From Oceanospirillum sp047518265 (GTDB lineage Bacteria > Pseudomonadota > Gammaproteobacteria > Pseudomonadales > Halomonadaceae), in NCBI GenBank assembly GCA_047518265.1, contig JAKZRG010000022.1, positions 12,917 through 76,916 on the forward strand: 64,000 nucleotides of DNA, read 5' to 3'. Position numbers and translations under genes: made by a program. Each line of letters begins with the position of its first letter. Position 1 is the stretch's first letter. Positions 35,951 to 44,917 of the stretch are shown here, one piece after another. Under the pieces are notes generated by a model that was given only the letters and a program-made list of their open reading frames with translations, did not search any database and was not told the origin of the DNA.

Positions 35951-36595
35951 TTATCTAATATTAGAACCAACCTTAACCAAACCTACCTCAATCGCTAAAT
36001 GCACCAACTCAACCGTCGAGCCTATACCCAGTTTGCTTTTCAAAATAGCCGTGTAATTAGAGACAGTTTTACTACTGATGCAAAGTTGTTCGGAGATCGT
36101 TTTCACATTATTGCCTTGAGCCAACATGACAAAAATCTCGAACTCTCGTTGAGTCATCTCTTTTAAACGCTTATCTTTCTGCTCTGGTCGAGAAACAGCC
36201 AAACGCATGGCTAATTCATGCTCAACATATAGCTGGCCAGCGGCTACTTTGGTGACCGCTTCAATCAAGATATCCGGTGTACAACTCTTGGTAATATAGC
36301 CTTTAGCTCCAGCTTCCATAGCCTGAGTGACCACAGGTATCTCTTCATACATACTGAAAAAGAGAATCTTGATATCAGGATTTCTTTGCAAAATACGTCG
36401 GGTTGCTTCAATACCGCTAATCCCCTTCATATTCACATCCATGATAACCACATCAGGGTATTCAGACTGGCATAGACTATAGGCCTGATCACCATTACCG
36501 GCCTCAATGACCTCACAAGGCGCTAACATAGCAGACAGCAAGCTGGCATAACCCTGCCTTACAACAGCATGGTCATCGGCAATTAAAATTTTCAT
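35951..36595 (-). CDS. LuxR-family response regulator (ExaE/AgmR/PedR-like)
   Basis: A receiver domain (MKILIADDHAVVRQG; phospho-acceptor Asp53 in VVIMDVNMKG; SMYEEIPVV; GYITKSC) is followed by a LuxR helix-turn-helix (LKEMTQREFEIFVMLAQGNNVKTISEQLCISSKTVSNYTAILKSKLGI). It should activate transcription when phosphorylated by the kinase encoded upstream on the same strand. Its neighbours and type match the regulators of quinoprotein ethanol oxidation in Pseudomonas, so control of the dehydrogenases at 30-34 kb is likely, though inferred. Confidence 0.85.
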   Translation of the reverse strand: MKILIADDHAVVRQGYASLLSAMLAPCEVIEAGNGDQAYSLCQSEYPDVVIMDVNMKGISGIEATRRILQRNPDIKILFFSMYEEIPVVTQAMEAGAKGYITKSCTPDILIEAVTKVAAGQLYVEHELAMRLAVSRPEQKDKRLKEMTQREFEIFVMLAQGNNVKTISEQLCISSKTVSNYTAILKSKLGIGSTVELVHLAIEVGLVKVGSNIR

Positions 36596-36686
36596 ATATT
36601 TTCCTTATTATTAAATAGCCTTGTCACGCTCCCTTCGTCACCTTTGAAGCAGTGAAAAAGTATTCTCATCGTGAAGTGATCGGGCA

Positions 36687-36719
36687 TTCGCGGATGCGCC
36701 TCCGGCTTACCCACGCTAC
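36687..36719. repeat. REP-like palindromic repeat, copy 2
   Basis: The 33 bp differ at three positions from 26921-26953. It sits in the 164 bp between the kinase and response-regulator genes, where it could form an intercistronic hairpin. Confidence 0.65.
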
Positions 36720-36759
36720 ATGTATCGATTATTTTGTAGAAACACTTATATCCGTGCGC

Positions 36760-38076
36760 TTAATACGCACTTTGAATTCCAGATAATGAGTCATAAATAG
36801 GCGCTCGTAGTAATACTTCACTGCCTTTATCTTCTACCTGATGAAAGATCAACTCCCCTTGCATACAACGGGCACGCTCCTGCATAGAACATAAACCCAA
36901 GCCAGATCCTCTGCCGTTTTTATCTTTATCATCACATGCTCCTTTGCCATCATCGGTAATCCTTAACATTAAATATTGTTCATCAACCGCTAGACTAATC
37001 TCCACTTTATTTGCCTCTGCATGCTGAGCAATATTGTTAAGTGATTCCTGCACAATTCGATAAATATGGGTATAACTCTCATCACTGGAGGTGGGTAAAA
37101 AATCAGGTAGATTTAGAATCACGGGAATATTGTGGACTTGCTGCCAAGTATCTACCTGCGCACGAACCGCCTCTAACAAACCAAGTTGCTCTAAAATGAC
37201 GGGATGAAGTTCCCGAATGAGCTGTCGAAAGCTGACCTGCATGGCATCACAGTTGGTTGCAATCTGCTCACCCACCGACGCAACTAAATCTGGCACATGG
37301 GCACTGTTTTTAATCAGGTAGGCTTGAGCTCGAATCCCTGTAAGATACTGGCCTAAATCATCATGAAGCTCTCTGGCTAGATGCGCGCGTTCTTTCTCCT
37401 GCAGCCGCATCAATTCATGGGTCAACCGTTTATTGTCGCTTTCGGCCTGTTCAAGAGAGGAGGCCATCGTGTTGATATGCTGGGAGAGCTCATTAATTTC
37501 ATGGATAGCATAGCCCTCTAAACGGGCGCTATAGCGCCCTTTGGCGATATCATTCAGTACCCCCAAGATATCTGCTACAGGCTTTATTCCCTGCTTAACC
37601 CCCATATAGATAGCAATATTGGATAGCAAAGCACTCAAGCAGAATAATATGAGCACGTCTTGTACTGACTCCCAGACCTCTTCCAATTCATCGCCAGGAT
37701 CAGCCTGAAGTTTAAGAGCCCGTCCATCCGGTAAAAATCGGTAGTACTTTTTTTCTAAAAGCGTATCCAGATCAGGAATCATCTGCACAAACCACTGAGG
37801 AATATCCTCATCAGCATCAGAAGAACGATCACCATCAAGATGGACAGCATCGACAATTTCCAGATGCACATGACGTGTATCACCAGCAAGAAGCTTGTTC
37901 AGCAAAGCTTCATCTTTAATCGCCACACTGAGCATTTGATGAGTAAAACTGACCCCCGCTGTAACTTCACGGGTAATATCCTTTGTGGCTTGCCGCAACA
38001 TATCCTGTAAAGTGACGACTAGAGCCACTACAAAAACTATCGAGACCAAAAGGTTTAATCGAAGAACAGCATTCAT
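36760..38076 (-). CDS. Membrane sensor histidine kinase (HisKA_3 type), probable alcohol/metal-responsive partner
   Basis: The ATG at 38076 has AGG ten bases upstream; a TTG at 38100 lacks one. Layout in 438 residues: TM1 at about 5-23, a periplasmic domain of about 115 residues, TM2 at about 141-165, HAMP, a coiled coil, then the dimerisation domain with phospho-His238 in ARELHDDLGQYL and a HATPase domain (DDGKGACDD, GSGLGLCSM). The periplasmic part resembles the LapD/MoxY type N domain and carries an acidic stretch (HLDGDRSSDADED, about 80-91). It feeds the LuxR-type regulator downstream. Divergent from norR. Confidence 0.85.
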   Translation of the reverse strand: MNAVLRLNLLVSIVFVVALVVTLQDMLRQATKDITREVTAGVSFTHQMLSVAIKDEALLNKLLAGDTRHVHLEIVDAVHLDGDRSSDADEDIPQWFVQMIPDLDTLLEKKYYRFLPDGRALKLQADPGDELEEVWESVQDVLILFCLSALLSNIAIYMGVKQGIKPVADILGVLNDIAKGRYSARLEGYAIHEINELSQHINTMASSLEQAESDNKRLTHELMRLQEKERAHLARELHDDLGQYLTGIRAQAYLIKNSAHVPDLVASVGEQIATNCDAMQVSFRQLIRELHPVILEQLGLLEAVRAQVDTWQQVHNIPVILNLPDFLPTSSDESYTHIYRIVQESLNNIAQHAEANKVEISLAVDEQYLMLRITDDGKGACDDKDKNGRGSGLGLCSMQERARCMQGELIFHQVEDKGSEVLLRAPIYDSLSGIQSAY

Positions 38077-38116
38077 TGGTTTACCTAACAATCCTGCCAA
38101 AATAGCTAACGGTTAA

Positions 38117-38145
38117 GGAGTCTCTGAAGAAGTACTTTCTGGCTC
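38117..38145 (+). repeat. Hairpin-forming dispersed repeat, copy 2
   Basis: Identical over 29 bp to the reverse complement of 25665-25693. This copy ends in GGCTCCTT and lacks the inner 16 bases of copy 1, so its own stem is short (AAGGAG/CTCCTT). Confidence 0.75.
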
Positions 38146-38352
38146 CTTAAGTATGCAAACGAATTATAGGTAAGAAGAATCCCTCCATAGAAGCAAACTG
38201 ACTACAACTTCAGTACTGGTTTTCGCTTATAAAGCGGTTATTCAGCAATGACTAACACATCAGATCCATCTCGACTTATACCGTTTAAAATCCAACACCT
38301 GATATACTCCAACAATAAATTATTATTCCCCTATAAATCAGGTTGATTCTCA

Positions 38353-39993
38353 ATGATTCAGGTAGACAATCTCACAGGCAGTATTGATCGTGCACTGTTG
38401 CAAATTGCCTTGGATCTAAGCTCTGGTCTAGGGGATCAAAGTCAGCATCAGCGCCTGATTCAAGCCATTAATCAGGTACTTCCCTGTGATGCTAGTGCGC
38501 TATTCCTGCTACAACAGGAGCACCTAGTACCCGTTGCGATGGATGGTCTGCCCAAAGAAATTTACGGCTATCGTTTTAATCCTGCAGAACACCCTCGTTT
38601 GCAGGCCATTATTAATTCTCACAATCCTGTACGCTTTCCTTCTGATAGTTCACTACCAGATCCTTTTGACCAACTGCTCAGCCGAGATATTGATCGTCAT
38701 CTAGATGTCCATGACTGCATGGGCTGCAGTCTCTATGTAGGAGATATCTTAGTCGGTGTGCTCACCCTGGATGCCCTTACCGTGGGTGCGTTTGATGCTG
38801 TTGATGATATTACCGTAGCCACTTTTGCTGCCTTAGCAGCAGCGGCATTACGAAATGGCGAGATGATACGTTCATTAGAACAACACTCTCGCCAACAACA
38901 AGCATTGACTGAGGAACTGATGCTAGAAGCCCGCCAGCAAAGAGGGGAGATGATAGGTTTTAGCCAACCCATGCAAAGTCTAAAACAAAATATCCAGCTG
39001 GTGGCGCCTTCTGATCTAGTGGTTTTATTATGCGGTGAAACCGGGACGGGCAAAGAACTCGCCGCTCATGCTGTTCATATGGCCTCTCCAAGAGCCAATA
39101 AACCTCTGGTACATGTAAACTGTGCCGCACTGGCAGACAATATTGCCGAGAGTGAATTATTTGGCCATGTAAAGGGGGCTTTTACCGGAGCCCACAGCCA
39201 TAGGGCCGGTAAGTTTGAACTGGCAGATAGCGGCACCTTGTTTCTGGATGAACTGGGTGAGCTCTCACTCTCATTACAAGCCAAGCTATTACGAGCCATT
39301 CAACAAGGTGAGATTCAACGAGTCGGTGCTGATAAAAACTATCATGTGGATGTACGCATTATCGCCGCCACTAACCGTAATCTCGCAGAAATGGTGCAAC
39401 AAGGTACTTTCAGGGAAGATCTTTATCACAGACTCAATGTCTTCCCTGTAACCTTACCTCCATTACGAGAGCGTAAAGAAGACATCGCCGTATTAGCAGG
39501 CTATATTCTCGATCAAGAGCGCCGCCGTTTGGGAATGCATCAGCTACGTATCCATCCCGCTACACTAATGGCGCTAGAAGAATATAACTGGCCCGGCAAT
39601 GTGCGCGAGCTAGAACATCTTCTAATGCGCGCCAGTTTAAGGGCCATGCAAGATAACCGACAGCCCGGTTTGATTTTACCCCAGCATATCGATCTATTAG
39701 CCACAAATAGCAAAACAGAGTCGCCAACATTTTTAGCCCAAAATCCTATCGACCATATGACTATCCCGACCTCAACAAAAGAGCCAATTGAGAGAGAGGT
39801 ACAAGAATCAGACACATCCTTATCCGTCAACGTTCAAGGGTTATCTTTAAAGGATGCGACGGTGCACTATCAGCGTCAGCTGATCCAACACACCTTAGAA
39901 CAAAATCACGGAGTGATTGCTAAAGCCGCTCGCCAGCTACAAACCGATAGAGGTAATTTTTACCGGTTGGCTAAGAAATTAGGTATTATTTAA
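38353..39993 (+). CDS. norR: Nitric oxide-responsive sigma-54 activator NorR
   Basis: A 546-residue protein with three domains. The GAF domain (about 1-165) contains LDVHDCMGCSL, matching the His/Cys region of NorR's non-heme iron NO sensor, and Arg/Asp residues at similar spacing. The AAA+ domain has Walker A GETGTGKE and the sigma-54 contact loop GAFTGA. The C-terminal Fis-type helix-turn-helix is VIAKAARQLQTDRGNFYRLAKKLGI. Binding of NO relieves repression and activates sigma-54 promoters. The best target visible is hcp at 48.5 kb, whose upstream region has three GT-N7-AC sites; no norVW genes are present. Confidence 0.92.
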   Translation: MIQVDNLTGSIDRALLQIALDLSSGLGDQSQHQRLIQAINQVLPCDASALFLLQQEHLVPVAMDGLPKEIYGYRFNPAEHPRLQAIINSHNPVRFPSDSSLPDPFDQLLSRDIDRHLDVHDCMGCSLYVGDILVGVLTLDALTVGAFDAVDDITVATFAALAAAALRNGEMIRSLEQHSRQQQALTEELMLEARQQRGEMIGFSQPMQSLKQNIQLVAPSDLVVLLCGETGTGKELAAHAVHMASPRANKPLVHVNCAALADNIAESELFGHVKGAFTGAHSHRAGKFELADSGTLFLDELGELSLSLQAKLLRAIQQGEIQRVGADKNYHVDVRIIAATNRNLAEMVQQGTFREDLYHRLNVFPVTLPPLRERKEDIAVLAGYILDQERRRLGMHQLRIHPATLMALEEYNWPGNVRELEHLLMRASLRAMQDNRQPGLILPQHIDLLATNSKTESPTFLAQNPIDHMTIPTSTKEPIEREVQESDTSLSVNVQGLSLKDATVHYQRQLIQHTLEQNHGVIAKAARQLQTDRGNFYRLAKKLGII

Positions 39994-40050
39994 GTGAAGG
40001 TTACTGCAACAGGGTAATATTAAATTTCTCATTTAAACCTATGATCAACT

Positions 40051-40773
40051 TCAACGTTCAAAACGCTCAAGCTCAAAGGTGATGGAACCGCCCTTAAAAA
40101 ACTTCAAATCCATTGGCTCTTCCCTTACTAATTTGACCAAACCCACTCCTGGGGCATACCACTCTGTTTGTACAACATTCACATCTTGATAGCCTTTCAT
40201 AGGATCTGCGTAGAAGCTGACAACACCACGCCCTCGTATCTTAAGGCTATTTTTAAAGATTCCAGCCGGTACGATTACTTCAGAATCAGTATCGAGTATT
40301 TCATAGGTCAAGACGAAGCGACGTTTCTTTGGATCAGGCATCGATTGATTACGCGTGGTATGCAGCACATAAGGGATACTTTCAACATGCCATGCGACAC
40401 CAGAACCCCAGGAAGACTTAGGCGGTAGAATTGTTCTCTCCTCAGAATCAAAACGAGGTTTAAACTCGATCACTGTCCGTGTGGCTATTCGATGGCTACC
40501 GGTATCATCCTGCACGATATAGTAGTCTGTATCATCACTGGTACGCCGAACACTCACGGGTAGATCTTCATAATCCCCTTTTAATGATACAGATCCTAAA
40601 TTTTCGATACTAAAACTTCGCCTATGTTCTTCATCCAATAGATTTTCTGTCACACGGTACTGCCAGCTCAGCCCTTCCTGTAGAGGAAAATAATCTTCTT
40701 TAGAAACCTGTTGTTCGCAACCTGAAAACATAGGTACAGATAACACCAGTAATATCAGAAAAATTCTTTTCAT
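40051..40773 (-). CDS. Lipoprotein of the ExbB/ExbD-like motor operon
   Basis: Last gene of a four-gene minus-strand operon; it starts 2 bp after the preceding stop codon. A lipoprotein signal ends at FSGC. The mature part of about 220 residues is beta-rich (LQEGLSWQYRV, SFSIENLGSVSL, FVLTYEILDTDSEVIVPAGIFKNSLKIRG, EWYAPGVGLVKLVRE), a pattern seen in periplasmic proteins of unknown role whose C terminus resembles DUF3108-like folds. It is probably anchored in the outer membrane and could be the partner acted on by the motor. Confidence 0.75.
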   Translation of the reverse strand: MKRIFLILLVLSVPMFSGCEQQVSKEDYFPLQEGLSWQYRVTENLLDEEHRRSFSIENLGSVSLKGDYEDLPVSVRRTSDDTDYYIVQDDTGSHRIATRTVIEFKPRFDSEERTILPPKSSWGSGVAWHVESIPYVLHTTRNQSMPDPKKRRFVLTYEILDTDSEVIVPAGIFKNSLKIRGRGVVSFYADPMKGYQDVNVVQTEWYAPGVGLVKLVREEPMDLKFFKGGSITFELERFER

Positions 40774-40775
40774 GA

Positions 40776-41291
40776 TTACTTCTCCGGCAAAGCCGGGGCT
40801 GGTAGCTTTTTAAACTCAAGCCCAGGGTATTTCTGGCCAATACGATTCTGTTTATCGCTCATCTTTTCTAGCTTTTTAACAGCATTGAGCTCTCCGATTT
40901 GCAGGCTTTCATTACCACTTTTCCTCATAGCCTCTGATACCTTACTGTGTAGATCTCTGTCATAAGGCAATCGATAAGCTCTTGGTTCATCCGCAAGTTT
41001 GCGCTCACTCAGATCCGTAACCCAAATATAAATATTACCTTCTTGGCCTATTTCTTCATCGGGCTCCTCTATAACTGAAAAGTGCAATAAAAACTTATCA
41101 GGAAGATGCGTTTCACTGGGCCAGCCTTGAGTGTCTTTCCAACCTTGATAGCTCACCCAAAAAAAGCCTAAGGCCAAAACCAGTAATCCCGTTTTCAACA
41201 GCCAATGCAAACGACTATAAATCAAACTCAACAGCAACAAAGCCGTTAGAAAAACGTAAGCAATGCTTAATTCCAGTAACATCTCACTCAT
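40776..41291 (-). CDS. Two-span membrane protein of the motor operon
   Basis: 171 residues: two adjacent hydrophobic segments (about 5-25 and 32-48) and then a soluble domain (LPDKFLLHFSVIEEPDEEIGQEGNIYIWVTDLSE, AYRLPYDRDLHSKVSEAM). I do not recognise the family. The start codon overlaps the stop codon of the ExbD-like gene (ATGA-type overlap), and the next gene begins 2 bp after its stop, so all are co-translated. It may be an accessory subunit of the motor. Confidence 0.75.
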   Translation of the reverse strand: MSEMLLELSIAYVFLTALLLLSLIYSRLHWLLKTGLLVLALGFFWVSYQGWKDTQGWPSETHLPDKFLLHFSVIEEPDEEIGQEGNIYIWVTDLSERKLADEPRAYRLPYDRDLHSKVSEAMRKSGNESLQIGELNAVKKLEKMSDKQNRIGQKYPGLEFKKLPAPALPEK

Positions 41292-41896
41292 TTTTCTTGC
41301 GCCTTTACTAAGCTTTTTTGCAGCTGATTAATATGGGTAACCTTACCCGCTGGGGTCAGGGTAAAACGTATGGCTGTTGCCTCATCTCCCTGCCGCTCCA
41401 GCAGGAGTGTATGGTAGGACAAGACCTTCATCACAGGATTCACTTCAGCCAAATATACCGTCACGGGTACTGGCGTGTTTGTTTCAGTTTTAAAATAGTG
41501 AACGTTGACAACAAACTCTCCTGGGGGACGGCCACGAATCGTGAGAACCTCCTGATTTAACGGATTAATGATTTCTCGTCCATTCACTATCTGGGTATCA
41601 TTCGTCAAGCCTCGGTCATCCCTATCCAAGTGCATCAAGCCATCCTGAGTCCGCTTATACCAAACCTTTTTCTTCTTAGGGCCACTGGCCCAAACATCGA
41701 TATCATTAGGATCGCCATCGGGCCAGGTTACGGTTATCAAAAACTCCGCTTTTGGATCAATAATGCCAGTTTTAGCTGGAGGGTTAAGTAGTAACAAAGC
41801 CACAAGAAACAGAAAAGTGAACGTTAAGAGGGCATTAAAGAGCAGATCAGTAAAGGGATCGAGATCAAAACCATTTTTTCGCTGAAAAAGAGCCAT
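41288..41896 (-). CDS. ExbD/TolR-like stator subunit with a non-standard periplasmic domain
   Basis: A short cytosolic N terminus precedes a single membrane helix. DPFTDLLFNALLTFTFLFLV aligns with TPFIDVMLVLL of ExbD and places Asp17 at the proton-carrying position. The periplasmic part of about 160 residues does not look like ExbD, TolR or OmpA. It is a beta-sandwich pattern (ITVTWPDGDPNDIDVWASGP, then LDRDDRGL and GEFVVNVHYF) reminiscent of DUF2135-type domains. It should pair with the ExbB-like protein encoded 5 bp upstream. Confidence 0.78.
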   Translation of the reverse strand: MALFQRKNGFDLDPFTDLLFNALLTFTFLFLVALLLLNPPAKTGIIDPKAEFLITVTWPDGDPNDIDVWASGPKKKKVWYKRTQDGLMHLDRDDRGLTNDTQIVNGREIINPLNQEVLTIRGRPPGEFVVNVHYFKTETNTPVPVTVYLAEVNPVMKVLSYHTLLLERQGDEATAIRFTLTPAGKVTHINQLQKSLVKAQEK

Positions 41897-41901
41897 ATCC
41901 G

Positions 41902-42795
41902 TTATGCGCCCGATGAAGGGTCTGATGCACTATCCATAACACTGGAATTAGCTGTGCTCAAATTAGCACTGGAATTACAGTTCCTCTCATTCTCATCTTC
42001 AAAAGAATCCATAAAAGCCGTTAATGCCTGTCCTACATTAACGCCTTTAACCACCAAACCATCCGCACAACGATCTAACAATAGATACTGAACCCCCAAT
42101 CCTATACTGGAGACTAAACCCACCATAGTCGTATTCATGGCAACCCCCATACCTTGAGTCATCTTCTGCATCAGATGCTTAATATCGGATATATCTAACT
42201 GATCCAGCCCCGAAATAGAGCTAAGCATGATGACAAACCCCACGACCGTGCCCAACAATCCCAGCTTGATTATAATACTGGTTATAAACCAACCAACCTG
42301 ATGGGAGCCACGCAAAGATTCAGCCATCACTTCCGACAGTAAAATTTTATCCTGACCTGCTCTATCTTCCCCTATCGATCCATTCAGCAAACCATTTAGA
42401 TATTCCTGTCCCGAAGAAATGCCCGATGAGTACAAATTTATCGCTGGGTATATAACAGCTTTTATTTCTTGAGCTTTTAATAGTGAGGGTTGAGATAAAG
42501 GAGATTGAGGTGCAAGTTGCTGAGTGGAAAGCATATCAACCGAGCGTCTAAGCTGGCTCAGCATTAATCCCTGTCGCGCCAAATAGACACTACGCCACGC
42601 ACAATGTATAGAAGCAAAAGCAAATACAAGCAGGATTACAGCACTGATCCGAGTACTATCCTGCACTAAAATCTGCGCAAGAATCCCTGTATCCCACGCA
42701 AGATATAAACCAAACAGTATTAGCTCGATTAACAATAGCCAATAGAGAAAAATCGTATAGGGTACTGAGAGAGATGGCGCTGAAGAAGAATTCAT
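41902..42795 (-). CDS. MotA/TolQ/ExbB family proton channel protein
   Basis: 297 residues with four predicted membrane segments (about 13-33, 48-68, 168-190, 213-235). The channel motifs are clear: IIIKLGLLGTVVGFVIMLSSI and QGMGVAMNTTMVGLVSSIGLG. A Ser/Asn-rich C-terminal tail follows. Proteins of this family form the pentameric, ion-driven half of 5:2 rotary motors. First gene of the operon running to 40051; no TonB, Pal, or Zorya nuclease/helicase gene is adjacent. Confidence 0.85.
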   Translation of the reverse strand: MNSSSAPSLSVPYTIFLYWLLLIELILFGLYLAWDTGILAQILVQDSTRISAVILLVFAFASIHCAWRSVYLARQGLMLSQLRRSVDMLSTQQLAPQSPLSQPSLLKAQEIKAVIYPAINLYSSGISSGQEYLNGLLNGSIGEDRAGQDKILLSEVMAESLRGSHQVGWFITSIIIKLGLLGTVVGFVIMLSSISGLDQLDISDIKHLMQKMTQGMGVAMNTTMVGLVSSIGLGVQYLLLDRCADGLVVKGVNVGQALTAFMDSFEDENERNCNSSANLSTANSSVMDSASDPSSGA

Positions 42796-43235
42796 AGATA
42801 TGTCCTTTAACCCGAGCCCCTAGAGTCAAATCACGGAACAACCTCATCATTACAAATACATATCCCGGTTAAAACAGCACTAAAGGCGGGACTCATTAGT
42901 CCATTAGATGTATGCCTTCCAAATAGATATAGAGAATTGATCATTCTCTATATTCTTCTGTACTTTTCAATCCGACCTCAAATAAGCCTCACTCGTAGAA
43001 CAGCAAAAGATTCTTTCTTATTACCTCAATTAATACAGCAGTAATCACCCTATTTCCTAGGTAATTTAGAGAAAATCCTATGGTTTACCCTAGTAACGAA
43101 AACCCTTTCTATTATCTACCTTTAAAACTGAAACCGTTGTTTGACCAAATACTCTAATAGTCAAACTTAGGTGATCACATCTTAGAATTTGCCTTGGAAT
43201 TAACTCCTTTTTCTAAGGCAAGCAGGAGAAAGGTT
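42796..43235. promoter_or_regulatory. Divergent intergenic region with a 27 bp inverted repeat
   Basis: No gene is seen in about 440 bp. At 42927-42953 ATATAGAGAAT and ATTCTCTATAT form perfect 11 bp arms around 5 bases, a likely operator for the motor operon. At 43086-43098 TACCCTAGTAACG nearly repeats 45061-45074, upstream of the other chemoreceptor. Confidence 0.5.
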
Positions 43236-44906
43236 ATGGCTAACCAAACACTGACCAAGGAGGTCTCTCGTTCTGAGATATCCTTTAAACTACGTTTATT
43301 ACTAGGCTTTGCAGTTCCCCTTTCTGCATTACTGATTCTCGGCCTTATCAGCATCTGGGCTATAAAAGAGTCCAATCAGGGCTTAAAAACAGTTTATGAA
43401 GACCGCGTGATCCCCTTAAGCAGTCTAAAAACCATCGCAGATGATTATGCTGTTCATATTATTGATGCCATCAATAAAGCCGATGCAGGTTTGCTTAACG
43501 CGGAAATCGCTTATAAAAGTATCACAGAAGCTCAGACTCGAATTGACACCCTTTGGGCTAGTTTTTTACAAACCCATCTCACGCCACGAGAAGCTCAACT
43601 CGCTAAAGAAGCAGAAACACTATTTATACCTGCAGACCGAGATATTCAACAGGCCTTAACACTGCTTAGTGGCCTATCTGGCAATGTTAAAAACCAGCTA
43701 TATGTCATTAACGGTCCGCTATATCTCAGTATTGATCCTATCAGCGATAAAATTAACCAGTTGGTTGAACTGCAGTTGGATGTCGCCCACAGTGAATACC
43801 TACATGCCCAGGAACATGGCACAGAAATTCGAGCAGGTGTAATCGGATTACTAATAACAGCACTCATTGGTAGCGCTGCCAGTGGTATCTATATTGTTAT
43901 GCGTGTTTCACGCCAATTAGGCGGTGAACCCGAAGCAGTACGACAAACAACCAGTCAAGTGGCCCAAGGAGATTTAACGGTACAAACACCAAAAGACAGC
44001 CACCCCAATAGTATTTTGTCGGCTGTCGGCACTATGACCAAAGATCTGGAAAATGTGGTACAGAATGTCAAAGGCTCAACCCAAGAGATCGCCGCTTTGG
44101 GAGCCCAACTGCATAACCGTACCGAAGCCACACGAGACTTACTAACAACACAGAAGAATGAAACCAATCAAATTGCATCTGCTATGGCAGAGATGAGCGT
44201 TACAGTGCACGAGGTCGCTAAAAATACTGCCTCTGCTGCAGAAGCAAGCCATATCGTTGAAGAAGAGATGGAAAATGGCTTAAGTATTGTAGATGAAAGC
44301 ATCCAGAGTATTCATCACTTAGCCCAAGAGGTGAAACAGTCCGCACAAGTGATCACTCAACTGGCAAAGGACAGTGAAGAAATTGAAACCATTTTAAGTG
44401 TCATCGGCAGTATTGCCGAGCAAACAAACCTACTGGCATTAAACGCCGCTATCGAAGCCGCCAGGGCCGGTGAACAAGGTAGAGGTTTTGCCGTTGTAGC
44501 AGATGAAGTCAGAACTCTAGCCAGCCGAACGCATGATTCCACACAACAAATTCAAGAGATGGTACGTCGTATTCAACACAGTGTAGGTGAAAGTGTCTCC
44601 GTTATGAAAAATAATGAAACCGTGGCACAAAAATCGGTATCTTTAGCCGAACGAACACAACAGAGTTTAAATCGTGTTAGTGAAGCGGTAAAAACCGTTA
44701 ACAACATGAATACCCAAATAGCCAGTGCTGCAGAAGAGCAAAGCCTAGTTGCAGAGGAGATCCACCGTAATATCGATGTAATCAATGCTATAACCAATGA
44801 TAGCAACGATGCCTTTAGCGAAGTATGGCAAGCAGCCAGTAATCTCAGCTCTGTAGCCGAAAATTTGGAAGCTCATGTCAGTTATTTTCGCTTAAGGCAG
44901 TCATAA
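43236..44906 (+). CDS. Membrane methyl-accepting chemotaxis protein, four-helix-bundle sensor
   Basis: The ATG at 43236 follows AGCAGGAGAAAGG; a TTG at 43194 is less likely. TM1 is about 20-42, followed by an all-helical periplasmic domain of about 150 residues of the 4HB_MCP type (NQGLKTVYEDRVIPLSSLKTIAD, DRDIQQAL), TM2 near 205-227, HAMP, and a long signalling domain with tip EQTNLLALNAAIEAARAGEQGRGFAVVADEVRTLASR. The ligand cannot be predicted. A terminator follows. Confidence 0.92.
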   Translation: MANQTLTKEVSRSEISFKLRLLLGFAVPLSALLILGLISIWAIKESNQGLKTVYEDRVIPLSSLKTIADDYAVHIIDAINKADAGLLNAEIAYKSITEAQTRIDTLWASFLQTHLTPREAQLAKEAETLFIPADRDIQQALTLLSGLSGNVKNQLYVINGPLYLSIDPISDKINQLVELQLDVAHSEYLHAQEHGTEIRAGVIGLLITALIGSAASGIYIVMRVSRQLGGEPEAVRQTTSQVAQGDLTVQTPKDSHPNSILSAVGTMTKDLENVVQNVKGSTQEIAALGAQLHNRTEATRDLLTTQKNETNQIASAMAEMSVTVHEVAKNTASAAEASHIVEEEMENGLSIVDESIQSIHHLAQEVKQSAQVITQLAKDSEEIETILSVIGSIAEQTNLLALNAAIEAARAGEQGRGFAVVADEVRTLASRTHDSTQQIQEMVRRIQHSVGESVSVMKNNETVAQKSVSLAERTQQSLNRVSEAVKTVNNMNTQIASAAEEQSLVAEEIHRNIDVINAITNDSNDAFSEVWQAASNLSSVAENLEAHVSYFRLRQS

Positions 44907-44917
44907 AGTGACTCTTA

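Noticed and set aside
41288..42795. Calling the ExbB/ExbD-like pair Zorya (ZorA/ZorB)
   Set aside because: The channel protein lacks the long cytosolic tail of ZorA, the partner lacks an OmpA-type peptidoglycan-binding domain, and no ZorC, ZorD or ZorE gene is present.
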